A model generated the notes under the pieces. It worked only from the letters and a program-made list of their open reading frames with translations. It made no database searches and was not told the DNA's origin. From contig NZ_PKUB01000006.1 of NCBI RefSeq assembly GCF_002868845.1, positions 26,253-90,252 on the forward strand: a stretch of DNA of 64,000 bases, written 5' to 3'. The DNA is from Desulfuromonas sp. (GTDB lineage Bacteria > Desulfobacterota > Desulfuromonadia > Desulfuromonadales > BM501). Made by a program: the position numbers and the translations under genes. Shown here piece after piece: positions 18,104 to 26,692 of this stretch. Positions within the stretch are counted from its first letter, which is position 1, and each line of letters opens with the position of its first letter.

Positions 18104-18233
18104 GTTATATTTAATGCGATTTAAAGATAAGAGCCGCCTGAAGGCGAACGGTTGACCGGGGGAAACAGTGGATGAAACTCGAAACCTCCGAGTACGAACA
18201 GGCACCAAAGACGGACGGGGGTCCGAGCCTTCC
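18104..18233 (+). ncRNA. Candidate small RNA region between iclR and coaE
   Basis: About 130 nt downstream of the promoter-like sequence. It contains three small hairpins: GCC-TGAA-GGC, ACTCG-AAACCTC-CGAGT and GGAC-GGG-GGTCC. No known riboswitch or structural RNA consensus was recognised. No protein frame is convincing. The call rests only on promoter and structure and is tentative. Confidence 0.25.
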
Positions 18234-18833
18234 TCAGCCAGACGCGCCGACAAGCCGCCGGAAGAGGGCTTTGACCTCTTCTGCGGCGGCCTGCCGGTCT
18301 CCCGAATTGTAGATGACAAAGTCGGCCCTGGACGCCTTTTCGGCTTGGGGCATCTGTGCGGCAACCCTGCCCCGGGCTTCGGCCTCGCCGATGCCGTCCC
18401 GGGCCATGAGGCGCTCGAGCTGGGTCGGCTCATCCACGGTCACCACCAGGACCTCATCGACCCGTTTCTCCGCCCCTGCCTCGAAAAGGAGTGGGGCCTC
18501 GTAAACGATCAGGCGCTCTCCTTCGAGGACGAGGGAGCGCAGGCGCTCTTCGGCACGAGCGGCAATGGCCGGGTGGGTGATGGCGTTGAGCCTCTCCCGC
18601 ATGGCCGGGTCGGAAAAGACGATCTCCCCCAGTGCCTTGCGATCGAGGGTCCCGTCACTGCGGAGGATGCCGGGCCCGAAGGCCTGCACGATGCGCTCCA
18701 GGGTTGGCGTACCCGGACGCACGACCTCGCGGGACAACTCGTCGGCGCTCACCACCGCAGCCCCGAGAGAGCGAAAAACGTCGGTCACGGTGCTTTTGCC
18801 GGAGGCAATGCCGCCGGTAATTCCGAGAATCAT
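18234..18833 (-). CDS. coaE: Dephospho-CoA kinase
   Basis: Last step of CoA synthesis: ATP-dependent 3' phosphorylation of dephospho-CoA. 199 residues starting MILGITGGIASGKST, with the P-loop at residues 6-14. Later motifs: VSADELSREV, and IVYEAPLLFEAGAEKRVDEVLVV split by a family-typical lid. A longer frame reaches 18950 but the ATG at 18833 begins exactly at the family start. It is divergent from the acyl-CoA synthetase gene across about 100 bp. Length and motifs are normal. Confidence 0.95.
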   Translation of the reverse strand: MILGITGGIASGKSTVTDVFRSLGAAVVSADELSREVVRPGTPTLERIVQAFGPGILRSDGTLDRKALGEIVFSDPAMRERLNAITHPAIAARAEERLRSLVLEGERLIVYEAPLLFEAGAEKRVDEVLVVTVDEPTQLERLMARDGIGEAEARGRVAAQMPQAEKASRADFVIYNSGDRQAAAEEVKALFRRLVGASG

Positions 18834-18931
18834 TGGTTCACCTTTCGCTCCGAAAACCGGTTCAGGCTTCCACACCGCTGAACGGACTGTCAAGCTCTTT
18901 CCTGGAGACCCTGTGCAGAGAGGATGGCCAG

Positions 18932-20767
18932 ATGAATGAAACCCTTCCAAAGATGGTCAGCCGCCAAGCCCGCCGCCTATCCAGCCAAACCGCCCTGCGC
19001 TACAAAGAGAAGGGAGCGTACCGGGACATTTCATGGAAGGCCATGGAGCAGGCCTGGCGCGGCTACGCCCTGGGGCTTTTGAGCCTCGGCCTGCGCCCCG
19101 GAGAACGGGTGGCAATCATGGGGCCCAACGGGCCGGCATGGGTCTTCGCAGACCTGGCCGCAATGCACTGCGGGGCCGTATCCGTCCCCATATATCACAC
19201 CGAGGGGCTGGAGGCCATCCTCCATGTGGTCAACGACTCCCAAAGCCGCTTCCTTTTTCTCTTTTCGCCCCTGCTTGCCGAGGAGTTGCTTTCGCACCTG
19301 GCGGAGGTCCCGCAACTGGAGAGGGTTATCCTCCTGGAGGGTTCCCTTGAGCACCCCTCCTTCGTTTCCCTGCAGGAGTTCCTGGCCGGGGGCGACCAGC
19401 AGCAGCAGGCCAGCCTGGACACCCTGACGGAGAAGGGCTCCGCCGAGGACCCGGCCACCATTATCTACACCTCCGGCACGACGGGCCCGCCCAAGGGGGT
19501 GACCCTGAGCCATCGAAACATCCTGGCCAATATCGAAGCGGCGGTGAAGTCATTTGAAATCTCCGAAAAAGACACCTGCCTCTCCTTCCTGCCGCTTTCC
19601 CACGTCTTCGAGCGGGTCGACGGCTACTACCTGATGCTCCACCAGGGCGCGGTAATCGCCTACGCCGAAAATATCGACACGGTCCCCCTGAACCTTCAGG
19701 AGATCGCTCCGACGATCGTCATCAGCGTTCCCCGGCTCTTCGAGAAGATGTTCGCCCGGATCATGGAGAGGGTCCTGGCCGGTCCATGGCATAAAAAGCA
19801 GATATTCTTCACGGCGCTGAAGGCCGGGAGGGCCGCAGTCGCGAGGCGTCAGGGCGGCCGCAACCCCGGGGTTTTGCTGGAGATGGCCGTCGCCGCGGCA
19901 AATGCTCTTGTCTTTACCAAACTCAAGGGGCACCTTGGGGGCCAGGTGCGCTTTTTCATATCGGGCGGCGCTCCCCTGCCCCGCAATGTGGCCGAATTCT
20001 TCCTCGCCGCGAACCTGCCGATCTATGAGGGGTACGGGCTGACCGAAACCGCGGCCGGAATCACCGTCAACAGCCCCCAAGCCCACCGCATCGGAACCGT
20101 GGGGCGCCCCTTCGAGGGCACTGATGTCCGCATCGCCGATGACGGGGAAATCGTCGTCCGGGGACCGGGCATCTTCCAGGGCTACTGGAACGCACCGGAG
20201 CGGACCGCGGAGACCTTCGCCGACGGCTGGTTTAAAACCGGCGACATCGGCGAATTCGACCCGGAAGGTTTCCTGCTCATCACCGACCGCAAGAAGGACA
20301 TCATCGTAACCGCCGGCGGCAAAAACATAGCCCCCCAGGTGATCGAGAGCCTCTTCAAGCACGACAAGTTCCTGTCCAACGCCATGGTCTACGGAGACCG
20401 AAAGCCCTACCTCACCGCTCTTCTCGTCCCCAACTTCGACAACCTGTAGAAATACGCCCGCTTCAAGAAACTCGATTTCCTCAATCATTGCGACCTGGTC
20501 AACCACCCCCGGGTCCTCGACCTGATCCGCCGCCGCATCGACCGCCTGCAGGAAGGACTGCCCTCCTTCAAGAGGATCAAGCGCTTCACCCTGCTCTCCC
20601 GGGACTTTTCCATGAAGGAGGTCACACCCACCCTCAAGGTCAAGCGCAAGCTGGTCACCGAGAACTTTCGCCAAGTCCTGGATGGGATGTACCTGGCCAA
20701 GGATCACGGCATCCACGACAACGGATTCTGCATGGTCGAAGAAGAGGCCTCCGAAGAGCAAGACTGA
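18932..20767 (+). pseudogene. Long-chain acyl-CoA synthetase, interrupted by in-frame TAG
   Basis: AMP-forming acyl-CoA ligase (FadD15-like), 611 codons when read through. Motifs: TIIYTSGTTGPPKGVTLSH (A3), GYGLTETAAG (A5), FKTGDIGEFDPEGFLLITDR (A7-A8) and KDIIVTAGGKNIAPQVIE. Codon 506 (20447-20449) is TAG after NFDNL; the frame then continues with KYARFKKLDFLNHCDLV and reaches FSMKEVTPTLKVKRKLV, which holds the A10 lysine, stopping at TGA 20765. Truncation at TAG would remove the A10 lysine and should abolish adenylation. CAG to TAG is the simplest change. The ATG at 18932 has GAGAGGATGG upstream. Confidence 0.85.
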
Positions 20768-20874
20768 CCAGCGCCGCCCTCCAGCGGAAACCCATTTACA
20801 ATCGCCCCCGAAGAGGCTATGTTATTTTTTTGAAATCGATTCGCCGAGCCGCGACTGCAGGAGGGGAGGAGCCA

Positions 20875-22455
20875 TTGGGGGGACAGGTCTTTCTGAACAA
20901 CCTTGAACAGGCCCTGACAGGCCTGGTCAAACTCATCAAGGCTGTCCAGTACTACCCTCCCCGCCACCCTTCCCTGACCGCGGCCGTCGAAGAGGCTAGA
21001 AACCGCTTCGCTCCGCTTCTGGAGGGGGACACCCCCCTCAACTGCACGGTCCACCGGGACGGCTTCACCGTAGCGGAGCGAAAAATCGCTCCGAACAGCC
21101 CGATCCTGAAGAGCCTTGCCCCTTTTCTCTTCGCCCGCCGCATTCATCAACTCATGGTGATGCCCGATCTCTGCGCGAGCGACCTCGAGGCCCTGGCCCG
21201 TTGCCTCACCCTGGAGCCAGGAGAACTGCAGAAGGAGGGAGGCGTTCCCGAAGCGCTGCGCCGGGCGCGGGTCACCACGGTCTGGATCAACGAAGTCGAC
21301 CTCGCCCGGGTCCTGGCCATGCGGGAAGAAATCGAGGAATTGGGCTCCGACGGACACGAAGCTGAGGCCCAGGCACTTCACACGCCAGAAGACGTCCTGG
21401 AGGTCACCCGGGAGAACCGGGATCTGGAGCGGGTCATCCAGGAGTTGGCACGGGAAACCGACCCGGCCCGCTACCAGGACCTCCTCCGGGAACTGGCCCC
21501 CCTGATGCACCAGAACCTGACCGAAACCGGCCGCCCCCTGGTGCTCCAGGCCCTGACACTCGTCGGCCGCCACGCGATTGACAGCAAGGACTCCGGGGAG
21601 CGAAAAACCAGCGCACGGCAGGCCCTGACCGAACTGACCGGTGAGGACATCCTCGATTTCCTCATCGAATCGGCGGGCACCGTGCGACTGGCCGAGGACA
21701 TACGCCAGCGGGTCATCCGGACCCTGGCCTTCCTGGGAAAGCGCGCCGGGCAGAGGGTCATGACAAGGCTGGCCGGGGAAGAAAACCCGGAGACGCGCCG
21801 CCGCCTCGCCCAGATACTGATCCGCCAGGGCCCGGCGGCAATCCCGGTCCTCGCCACCCACCTCGGTGATAACCGGACGCGGGGGGTGGGCGACGCCGTA
21901 GCGATGCTCGGAGACATTCGCGACCCCCAGGCAACGCCCTACCTTCACCCCATGCTGTTTCACCCGGAGGGGCGGATCCGGCGGGAGGCGCTGCGGGCCC
22001 TGACCAAGATCGGAGGCCTGGCCGCCGTGGGGGTCCTGATCCAGGCCATGCGGGGAAAGGACCAGGATCTTCGCACCCGGGCCATCCGCGCCCTGGGCGC
22101 GTTGCGGAACACGGCCGCCGTCGCTCCTCTCAGGAAGCTGGTCGGCAAACCGGACCCCCTGTCCCGCCACGTCGAGGCGAAAAAGGCGGCCGTCCTGGCT
22201 CTCGGAGAAATCGGCTCCGAGGATGCCGTCCCGACCCTCCTGGGGACCCTTCGACGTCGCAAATTCTGGGGCCGGGCCCGCAACGACGAACTGCGTGCGG
22301 CGGCCGCCTTCGCCCTCGGAAAACTGGCTGCGCCCCGCGCTGCGAAAGGGCTGAAACGCGCCTCCCGGGACCGCGCCGCGACGGTGGCCGACGCCGCGAA
22401 ACAATCCCTCAAACTGATCGAAGATACCCAGGACCATGAACCCGGAAGAGATTAA
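20875..22455 (+). CDS. HEAT-repeat protein with N-terminal YPxxHP module
   Basis: About 526 residues. Residues 8-35 read NNLEQALTGLVKLIKAVQYY then PPRHPSL, closely matching the start of the next gene. The C-terminal half is a series of HEAT / PBS-lyase-like repeats (for example RREALRALTKIGGLAAVGVL, RAIRALGALRNTAAVAPLRK). No catalytic motif is visible, so it is probably a scaffold. I chose the TTG at 20875 because GGAGGGGAGGAG lies directly upstream. Its end overlaps the HD-GYP start by 20 bp, implying translational coupling and joint function. Confidence 0.75.
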   Translation: MGGQVFLNNLEQALTGLVKLIKAVQYYPPRHPSLTAAVEEARNRFAPLLEGDTPLNCTVHRDGFTVAERKIAPNSPILKSLAPFLFARRIHQLMVMPDLCASDLEALARCLTLEPGELQKEGGVPEALRRARVTTVWINEVDLARVLAMREEIEELGSDGHEAEAQALHTPEDVLEVTRENRDLERVIQELARETDPARYQDLLRELAPLMHQNLTETGRPLVLQALTLVGRHAIDSKDSGERKTSARQALTELTGEDILDFLIESAGTVRLAEDIRQRVIRTLAFLGKRAGQRVMTRLAGEENPETRRRLAQILIRQGPAAIPVLATHLGDNRTRGVGDAVAMLGDIRDPQATPYLHPMLFHPEGRIRREALRALTKIGGLAAVGVLIQAMRGKDQDLRTRAIRALGALRNTAAVAPLRKLVGKPDPLSRHVEAKKAAVLALGEIGSEDAVPTLLGTLRRRKFWGRARNDELRAAAAFALGKLAAPRAAKGLKRASRDRAATVADAAKQSLKLIEDTQDHEPGRD

Positions 22456-23770
22456 ACAGGTCGTACAGGGCCTTGCCGGAGCATTCAAGATGCTCCGCCT
22501 CTACCCCCTTGGCCACCCCGCCATCGAGCGCCAGATTCAGGGCCTTCTGGTCGCGTTGCGCTCCCTGTTCCGATCTCAGAAAGTCCTCCACATGGGACTT
22601 CTGGAGGGAGCCCTCTTTTTCGAGGAGCATCTCTTCGCCCAGAGCCAGCCTGCAGCCGAGGAACTCGCCCGTACGCTCAAGTCCCTCGCCCTGAAGGGAC
22701 TGGAATTCCACCCAGGCCTGACCGCAAAGGAACTCCAGATCCTTCTTGACCTGCTCGACCGCAAAGAGGCCAGGGGCGAAGCCCTAGAGGATGCCCTGGC
22801 CGAACGGGGAGTGCACAACATCCGCCCCCTCGCCGACGAGGACGAGGACGAGACGGCCGACGATCCGCCACGCAAGGTCTACGGACGGGCACTGCAGGTT
22901 ATGGAGAAAATTTTCCACGACGTGCGCCTCGGCAAAAACCCCACCTCGGACGACGCGGTGAAGGTGGTCAAGAGCATGGTGCAGCTCACCCTCTCCGAGC
23001 CCCATGCCCTCTTTGCCCTCTCCATGCTCAAGGATTACGACAACTACACCTTCACCCATTCAGTCAACGTAGCGGTCATCGCCCTGACCCTTGGCCGCGC
23101 CTGCGACCTCACCCCGGAGCGGCTCAGAACCCTCGGACTCGGCTCGCTGCTGCACGACCTGGGCAAACTCCATATCGATCGGGACATCATTACAAAGCCG
23201 GGCAAGCTCACCGAAGAGGAGTTCGCCCTCATCCGCCAGCACCCCCGCCTCGGCGCCGACATCGTCGGCGAGATGGAAGGTGTCCCCCCCGAAGCCATGG
23301 ACATCGTGCTCGGCCACCACCTGCGCTTCGACGGGCAGGGATACCCGGTAGAGGCCCGCGGCCGGACGGTCTCGCCCCTGGTCGAATTGGCGGCGATCGC
23401 CGACACCTACGACGCGATCACCACCTTCCGCTCCTACCAGCGTCCCATGACCCCCCGACAGGCGATCCAGAGGTTGCGGGAGGTGTCGGGAACGGTGCTC
23501 AACCCCGGCTACGTGAAGCGCTTCATCGCCTCCCTCGGCAGCTACCCGGTCGGGAGCCTGGTCCGGCTCGACAGCAACGAGATCGGAGTCGTCGTTCGGG
23601 TCGGGGAGAAAGACCCGGATGCGGTGACCCTCACCGTCCTTTTTGACCCTGGCGGCAAGCAGATCGCCTCCCCTCGACGGATGGACCTGAACGGCACCGA
23701 CGCGGTGCGCATCGTCGCCGAAGTCGACCCCTTTGTCAGGGGCATCGAGGTGACCGACTACTTCGACTGA
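22436..23770 (+). CDS. HD-GYP domain protein (cyclic di-GMP phosphodiesterase family)
   Basis: 444 residues. The N-terminal part (1-140) starts with a YPLGHPAI motif like that of the upstream HEAT protein. The HD-GYP domain follows: HDLGK near residue 240, TKPGKLTEEEF, then HHLRFDGQGYP near 293 and ADTYDAITTFRSYQ. The metal-binding His/Asp residues and GYP are present; the usual Glu after HH is Leu. It is likely to hydrolyse c-di-GMP or cGAMP-type dinucleotides, though activity is not certain. A C-terminal beta-rich extension follows (residues 365-444). Coupled to the HEAT gene. Confidence 0.88.
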   Translation: MNPEEIKQVVQGLAGAFKMLRLYPLGHPAIERQIQGLLVALRSLFRSQKVLHMGLLEGALFFEEHLFAQSQPAAEELARTLKSLALKGLEFHPGLTAKELQILLDLLDRKEARGEALEDALAERGVHNIRPLADEDEDETADDPPRKVYGRALQVMEKIFHDVRLGKNPTSDDAVKVVKSMVQLTLSEPHALFALSMLKDYDNYTFTHSVNVAVIALTLGRACDLTPERLRTLGLGSLLHDLGKLHIDRDIITKPGKLTEEEFALIRQHPRLGADIVGEMEGVPPEAMDIVLGHHLRFDGQGYPVEARGRTVSPLVELAAIADTYDAITTFRSYQRPMTPRQAIQRLREVSGTVLNPGYVKRFIASLGSYPVGSLVRLDSNEIGVVVRVGEKDPDAVTLTVLFDPGGKQIASPRRMDLNGTDAVRIVAEVDPFVRGIEVTDYFD

Positions 23771-23945
23771 TCCCTTCGCCGAGGGCAACGTTCCACCCGA
23801 ACCAGGACTCAACCGAAGAACACGACCGGAATGGATGGAAGGCGGAGTCACGGGGAGCGGACCAGAGAAGGGTCCATCGCGGCACCCGCTGCCTCAACGG
23901 CGCGTCTGCGCCGAAACCACTGCCCTTGGTGGGGTTTCCCCAAAA

Positions 23946-23975
23946 GAAAAGGCCGGGTCAGCGACCCGGCCTTTT
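23946..23975. terminator. Bidirectional intrinsic terminator
   Basis: GGCCGGGTC / GACCCGGCC, a perfect 9 bp stem with a 3 nt loop, flanked by AAAA on the left and TTTT on the right. It lies between the convergent HD-GYP and minus-strand HEAT genes and can serve both. Confidence 0.88.
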
Positions 23976-23994
23976 CACATCCATGAAATCGCCC

Positions 23995-24561
23995 TCAGGC
24001 GTCCAGCCGTCCGAGGGCCTGCGCCGTTTCACGGCGCACTGCGGAGCGACGGTCCTGAAGCAGGGGCAGGAGATCCGCTTCCGCTTCGGAGAGTCCCATC
24101 TTCCCCAGGGAACGAACTGCGCTCACCACCAGTTCCTCGTTTCCTTCCCGAAACAGTGCACTGAGATAAGGGATCAGGCGCCCATCACGAAAATTCCCCA
24201 AAGCCTCTACGGCATGAACCTGCACGGCGGGATGGGGATCCTTGAGGCGCTGGACCAGTCCCCCGAGGGACTTGGGGTGGCCCTTCTTGCCCAGCACCTG
24301 CACGGCCGCCGCCCGCACATCGGCATCAGGATCCTTGAGGGCGGAAAGAAGGAGAGGGAAAGCCTTGGGAGAGGTCAGGCGCTCCAAGGCAAAGACCGCA
24401 CGCACCCGCGGGCCTCGGTTCTCCGATTTCAGAGCCTCGGCGACCTGCTCCAGTCCGAGAACGGACTCCAGCTGCTCCAGAGCCTCCGCAGCGGCGCTGC
24501 ACACCCCCTCGTCCGGATCCTGCAGGGCCAACCTCAGCAAGCGTTTCCGCTCATCCAGCAT
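23995..24561 (-). CDS. HEAT-repeat domain protein
   Basis: 188 residues made almost entirely of HEAT / PBS-lyase-type repeats of about 31 residues (for example DPDEGVCSAAAEALEQLESV, DPDADVRAAAVQVLGKKG, DPHPAVQVHAVEALGNF, RRSAVRRETAQALGRLDA). No signal peptide or catalytic domain. I chose the ATG at 24561 because GGGGGAG lies about 10 bp upstream; a TTG farther upstream is less likely. Probably a protein-interaction module; the partner is unknown. It is convergent with the HEAT/HD-GYP operon. Confidence 0.8.
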   Translation of the reverse strand: MLDERKRLLRLALQDPDEGVCSAAAEALEQLESVLGLEQVAEALKSENRGPRVRAVFALERLTSPKAFPLLLSALKDPDADVRAAAVQVLGKKGHPKSLGGLVQRLKDPHPAVQVHAVEALGNFRDGRLIPYLSALFREGNEELVVSAVRSLGKMGLSEAEADLLPLLQDRRSAVRRETAQALGRLDA

Positions 24562-24679
24562 GACCGCCGTCTCCCCCCTACTCCATGTCAAACGCAGATC
24601 GCCCGGGGAACCACTGCCGTTCCCGGCGAATCAAAATTAGCAGAAACAGATCATCGGCGCAACCGGTTTCCAGCCCGGA

Positions 24680-24949
24680 TCAACCCTCCCAGAAGAGGTA
24701 ATGGGGGTTGTCGGAGAGGAATTCCAGACATTCCTCGAGACGGCCCTGGAAGTCGAGGCATTCCCACTCTTCCAGGTTGCGAAAGAGTTCCATGCGCCAG
24801 CGCCCCTCCTTCGGCATCGGGATGAGGCGGGCGAAGTGTGCATCGCCCCGGAACAGGTGCAGTTCCCTCCCGTCTTCACGGACTAGGACCTCGGCGAACC
24901 TGGGATCAGCCCCGAGAACCTGCTTCACCTTGTCGAGCGTTTCCGTCAT
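24680..24949 (-). CDS. Small hypothetical protein
   Basis: 89 residues, acidic and soluble, starting MTETLDKVKQVLGADPRFAE and ending NPHYLFWEG. There is no membrane segment or known motif that I recognise. A good ribosome site (GGGAGG) precedes the ATG, and codon use matches the neighbours, so it is probably a real gene. It lies upstream of the HEAT gene on the same strand with a gap of about 118 bp. Confidence 0.6.
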   Translation of the reverse strand: MTETLDKVKQVLGADPRFAEVLVREDGRELHLFRGDAHFARLIPMPKEGRWRMELFRNLEEWECLDFQGRLEECLEFLSDNPHYLFWEG

Positions 24950-25273
24950 GGCGAGCCTCCCGCTGTGGTGAACCGGATGTCTTTGGTTAACTAAACCAGT
25001 TGAAAATGAGGGCGTCAAGAATAGGAGATGATGAATAGGACGGCATCCTGCCGCCTGGCCCTTCGGGGAGGGGCCAATGTCCCCAGCTCTTCATGCCCGG
25101 CCCAACCATCATCGATCGGTTCATCATCGAAAAATCAAAAACGGATATTCATTCCGGCGGCCGCCTGGAGACCGGACGGTCTTCCTTCTTGCACCCCCAC
25201 GCCACCCGGTCGTCACCACAACCACCGGGACAGCTCCAATCGAGGCGCGACTCGCCATCCCTGGCACACCCAA
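24950..25273. other. Gene-free stretch, nothing recognised
   Basis: About 320 bp between the small hypothetical gene and the ssb terminator. Open frames here are short, have no ribosome site and resemble nothing I know. The few bases just upstream of 24950 must hold the promoter of the hypothetical gene; I see no clear -35/-10 pair. Confidence 0.5.
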
Positions 25274-25300
25274 CAAAAAAAGCCCCGCAATGCGGGGCTT
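25274..25300 (-). terminator. Rho-independent terminator of ssb
   Basis: On the minus strand, AGCCCCGCA / TGCGGGGCT (9 bp stem, one-base spacer so effectively a tight loop) runs into T7. It lies about 50 bp beyond the ssb stop. Confidence 0.85.
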
Positions 25301-25348
25301 AGAGAACTACTTTCGGAGTTTTCATATACAAAAAATGAAAGGGCCTGT

Positions 25349-25834
25349 CTAAAACGGAATATCGTCATCCGGATTATAGGAGGAATCGGCGATATCCTCG
25401 TAGGCCGGGGCGCCGCCCTGGTTCCCCTGATTGCCCTGGGCGGGCGTCTGCTGCGCCGGCCGGCTCTGGCGGGGCTCGCCGCGCTGGGCGTAACCGCCCT
25501 CATCGCCGACCCGGCCGAGCATCTGCATCTTGTCAGCGACGATCTCGGTGATATACCGCTTGTTGCCGTCGCGATCGTCGTAGGAGCGGGTCTGGATGCG
25601 CCCCTCGATGTAGATATGCTTCCCCTTGTGCAGGTACTTGCCGCAGATCTCGGCGAGGTTGCGCCAGACCACGATATTGTGCCACTCGGTTTTTTCCTGC
25701 TGCTCCCCGTTGCGGTCCTTGTACCGCTCCGAGGTGGCGAGAGAGAAGTTGGCCACAGCGGCCCCGCTCGGGGTGTAGCGCAGTTCGGGGTCCTTGCCCA
25801 GATTTCCCACCAGGATAACTTTATTGACGCTCAT
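25349..25834 (-). CDS. ssb: Single-stranded DNA-binding protein
   Basis: 161 residues. The N-terminal OB fold starts [20 protein letters not shown] and includes [19 protein letters not shown] and [20 protein letters not shown] Gly/Gln/Pro-rich linker follows, and the acidic tail ends DDDIPF, the conserved tip that recruits PriA, RecG and other partners. Length and architecture are standard. It has its own promoter-like sequence (25867-25895) and intrinsic terminator. Confidence 0.97.
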   Translation of the reverse strand: MSVNKVILVGNLGKDPELRYTPSGAAVANFSLATSERYKDRNGEQQEKTEWHNIVVWRNLAEICGKYLHKGKHIYIEGRIQTRSYDDRDGNKRYITEIVADKMQMLGRVGDEGGYAQRGEPRQSRPAQQTPAQGNQGNQGGAPAYEDIADSSYNPDDDIPF

Positions 25835-25866
25835 GGCCGACGACCTCCCTTGATTGAATTCGCCCG

Positions 25867-25895
25867 AGTGTAACCAAAATCCCCGGGAGTGTAAA
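25867..25895 (-). promoter_or_regulatory. Promoter of ssb
   Basis: On the minus strand: TTTACA, 17 bp spacer, TACACT. The -10 is 33 bp before the ssb start codon. Back to back with the plsC promoter. Confidence 0.6.
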
Positions 25896-25914
25896 GCCCC
25901 TTGCCGAAAAAGGT

Positions 25915-25944
25915 TTGACTCCCCCGCAGCATCTCCCGTAAACT
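25915..25944 (+). promoter_or_regulatory. Promoter of plsC
   Basis: TTGACT at 25915, 18 bp spacer, TAAACT at 25939; about 32 bp before the plsC ATG. Confidence 0.55.
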
Positions 25945-25975
25945 TGCGGATTCAACACTTTACGGAGACTCGTGG

Positions 25976-26674
25976 ATGCTGCGCACCCTCTTTTTCAAGA
26001 TCATCTTTTATCCCTGGACCCTCTTCGTCATCCTCACCGGCGTGCCCCTCTCCTTCATCAACCCCGACCTGCTGCACTCCTATTCCCAGTTCTGGGCCCG
26101 GGTCTGTCTGGTGCTGGCCGGGGTGCGCCTGGAGGTCACAGGGGAGGAGCTTCTGGAAAGGGAACAGAGCGTCATCTACATGGCGAACCACCAGGGCAAC
26201 TTCGACATCCTCGCCCTGATGGCCGGACTGCCCGGCCAGTTCCGCTGGCTGGCCAAGGAGGAGCTGTTCCGCGTCCCCCTCTTCGGCTTCGCCATGCGCC
26301 GCAGCGGCTACATCCCCATCGACCGCTCCGACCGCAAAAAGGCGATCAGGAGCATGAGCGAGGCGGCGCGGCGCATCGCAGGAGGATCCTCGGTGGTCGT
26401 TTTCCCCGAGGGGACCCGCTCCCCGGACGGCAGCCTCCTCCCCTTTAAAAAGGGCGGCTTCATGCTCGCGCTCCAGTCCCGGGTGCCGATGGTGCCGGTG
26501 GCCATCCTCGGCAGCGGGGACATCATGCCGAAGGGCAGCCGCTGGATCCACCCGGGAACGATCCGGGTAAAGATCTTCCCGCCGTTGGAGACGGCGGACA
26601 AAGGCACTCGGGACCGTGAGGAATTGATGGCGGCGGTGCGCCGCCCCATCGAAAATGCCCTGCTAGACAGTTGA
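25976..26674 (+). CDS. plsC: 1-acyl-sn-glycerol-3-phosphate acyltransferase
   Basis: 232-residue membrane enzyme making phosphatidic acid. The N terminus is hydrophobic (FFKIIFYPWTLFVILTGVPL). The acyltransferase block I motif NHQGNFD has the catalytic His72 and Asp77 (HX4D), and block III reads VVFPEGTRSPDG. Length is typical. It starts the plus-strand run plsC-rnj-uppP-ftsK; rnj follows after 18 bp. Confidence 0.92.
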   Translation: MLRTLFFKIIFYPWTLFVILTGVPLSFINPDLLHSYSQFWARVCLVLAGVRLEVTGEELLEREQSVIYMANHQGNFDILALMAGLPGQFRWLAKEELFRVPLFGFAMRRSGYIPIDRSDRKKAIRSMSEAARRIAGGSSVVVFPEGTRSPDGSLLPFKKGGFMLALQSRVPMVPVAILGSGDIMPKGSRWIHPGTIRVKIFPPLETADKGTRDREELMAAVRRPIENALLDS

Positions 26675-26692
26675 CAGACGGGACGTGACACC

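Noticed and set aside
18104..18233. Cyclic di-GMP (GEMM) riboswitch
   Set aside because: Short pieces such as GGGGGAAAC looked similar, but the conserved GEMM core motifs are absent.
16880..18433. 517-residue minus-strand frame across iclR
   Set aside because: It is the shadow of iclR in GC-rich DNA; iclR has clear domains and a ribosome site, the antisense frame has neither.
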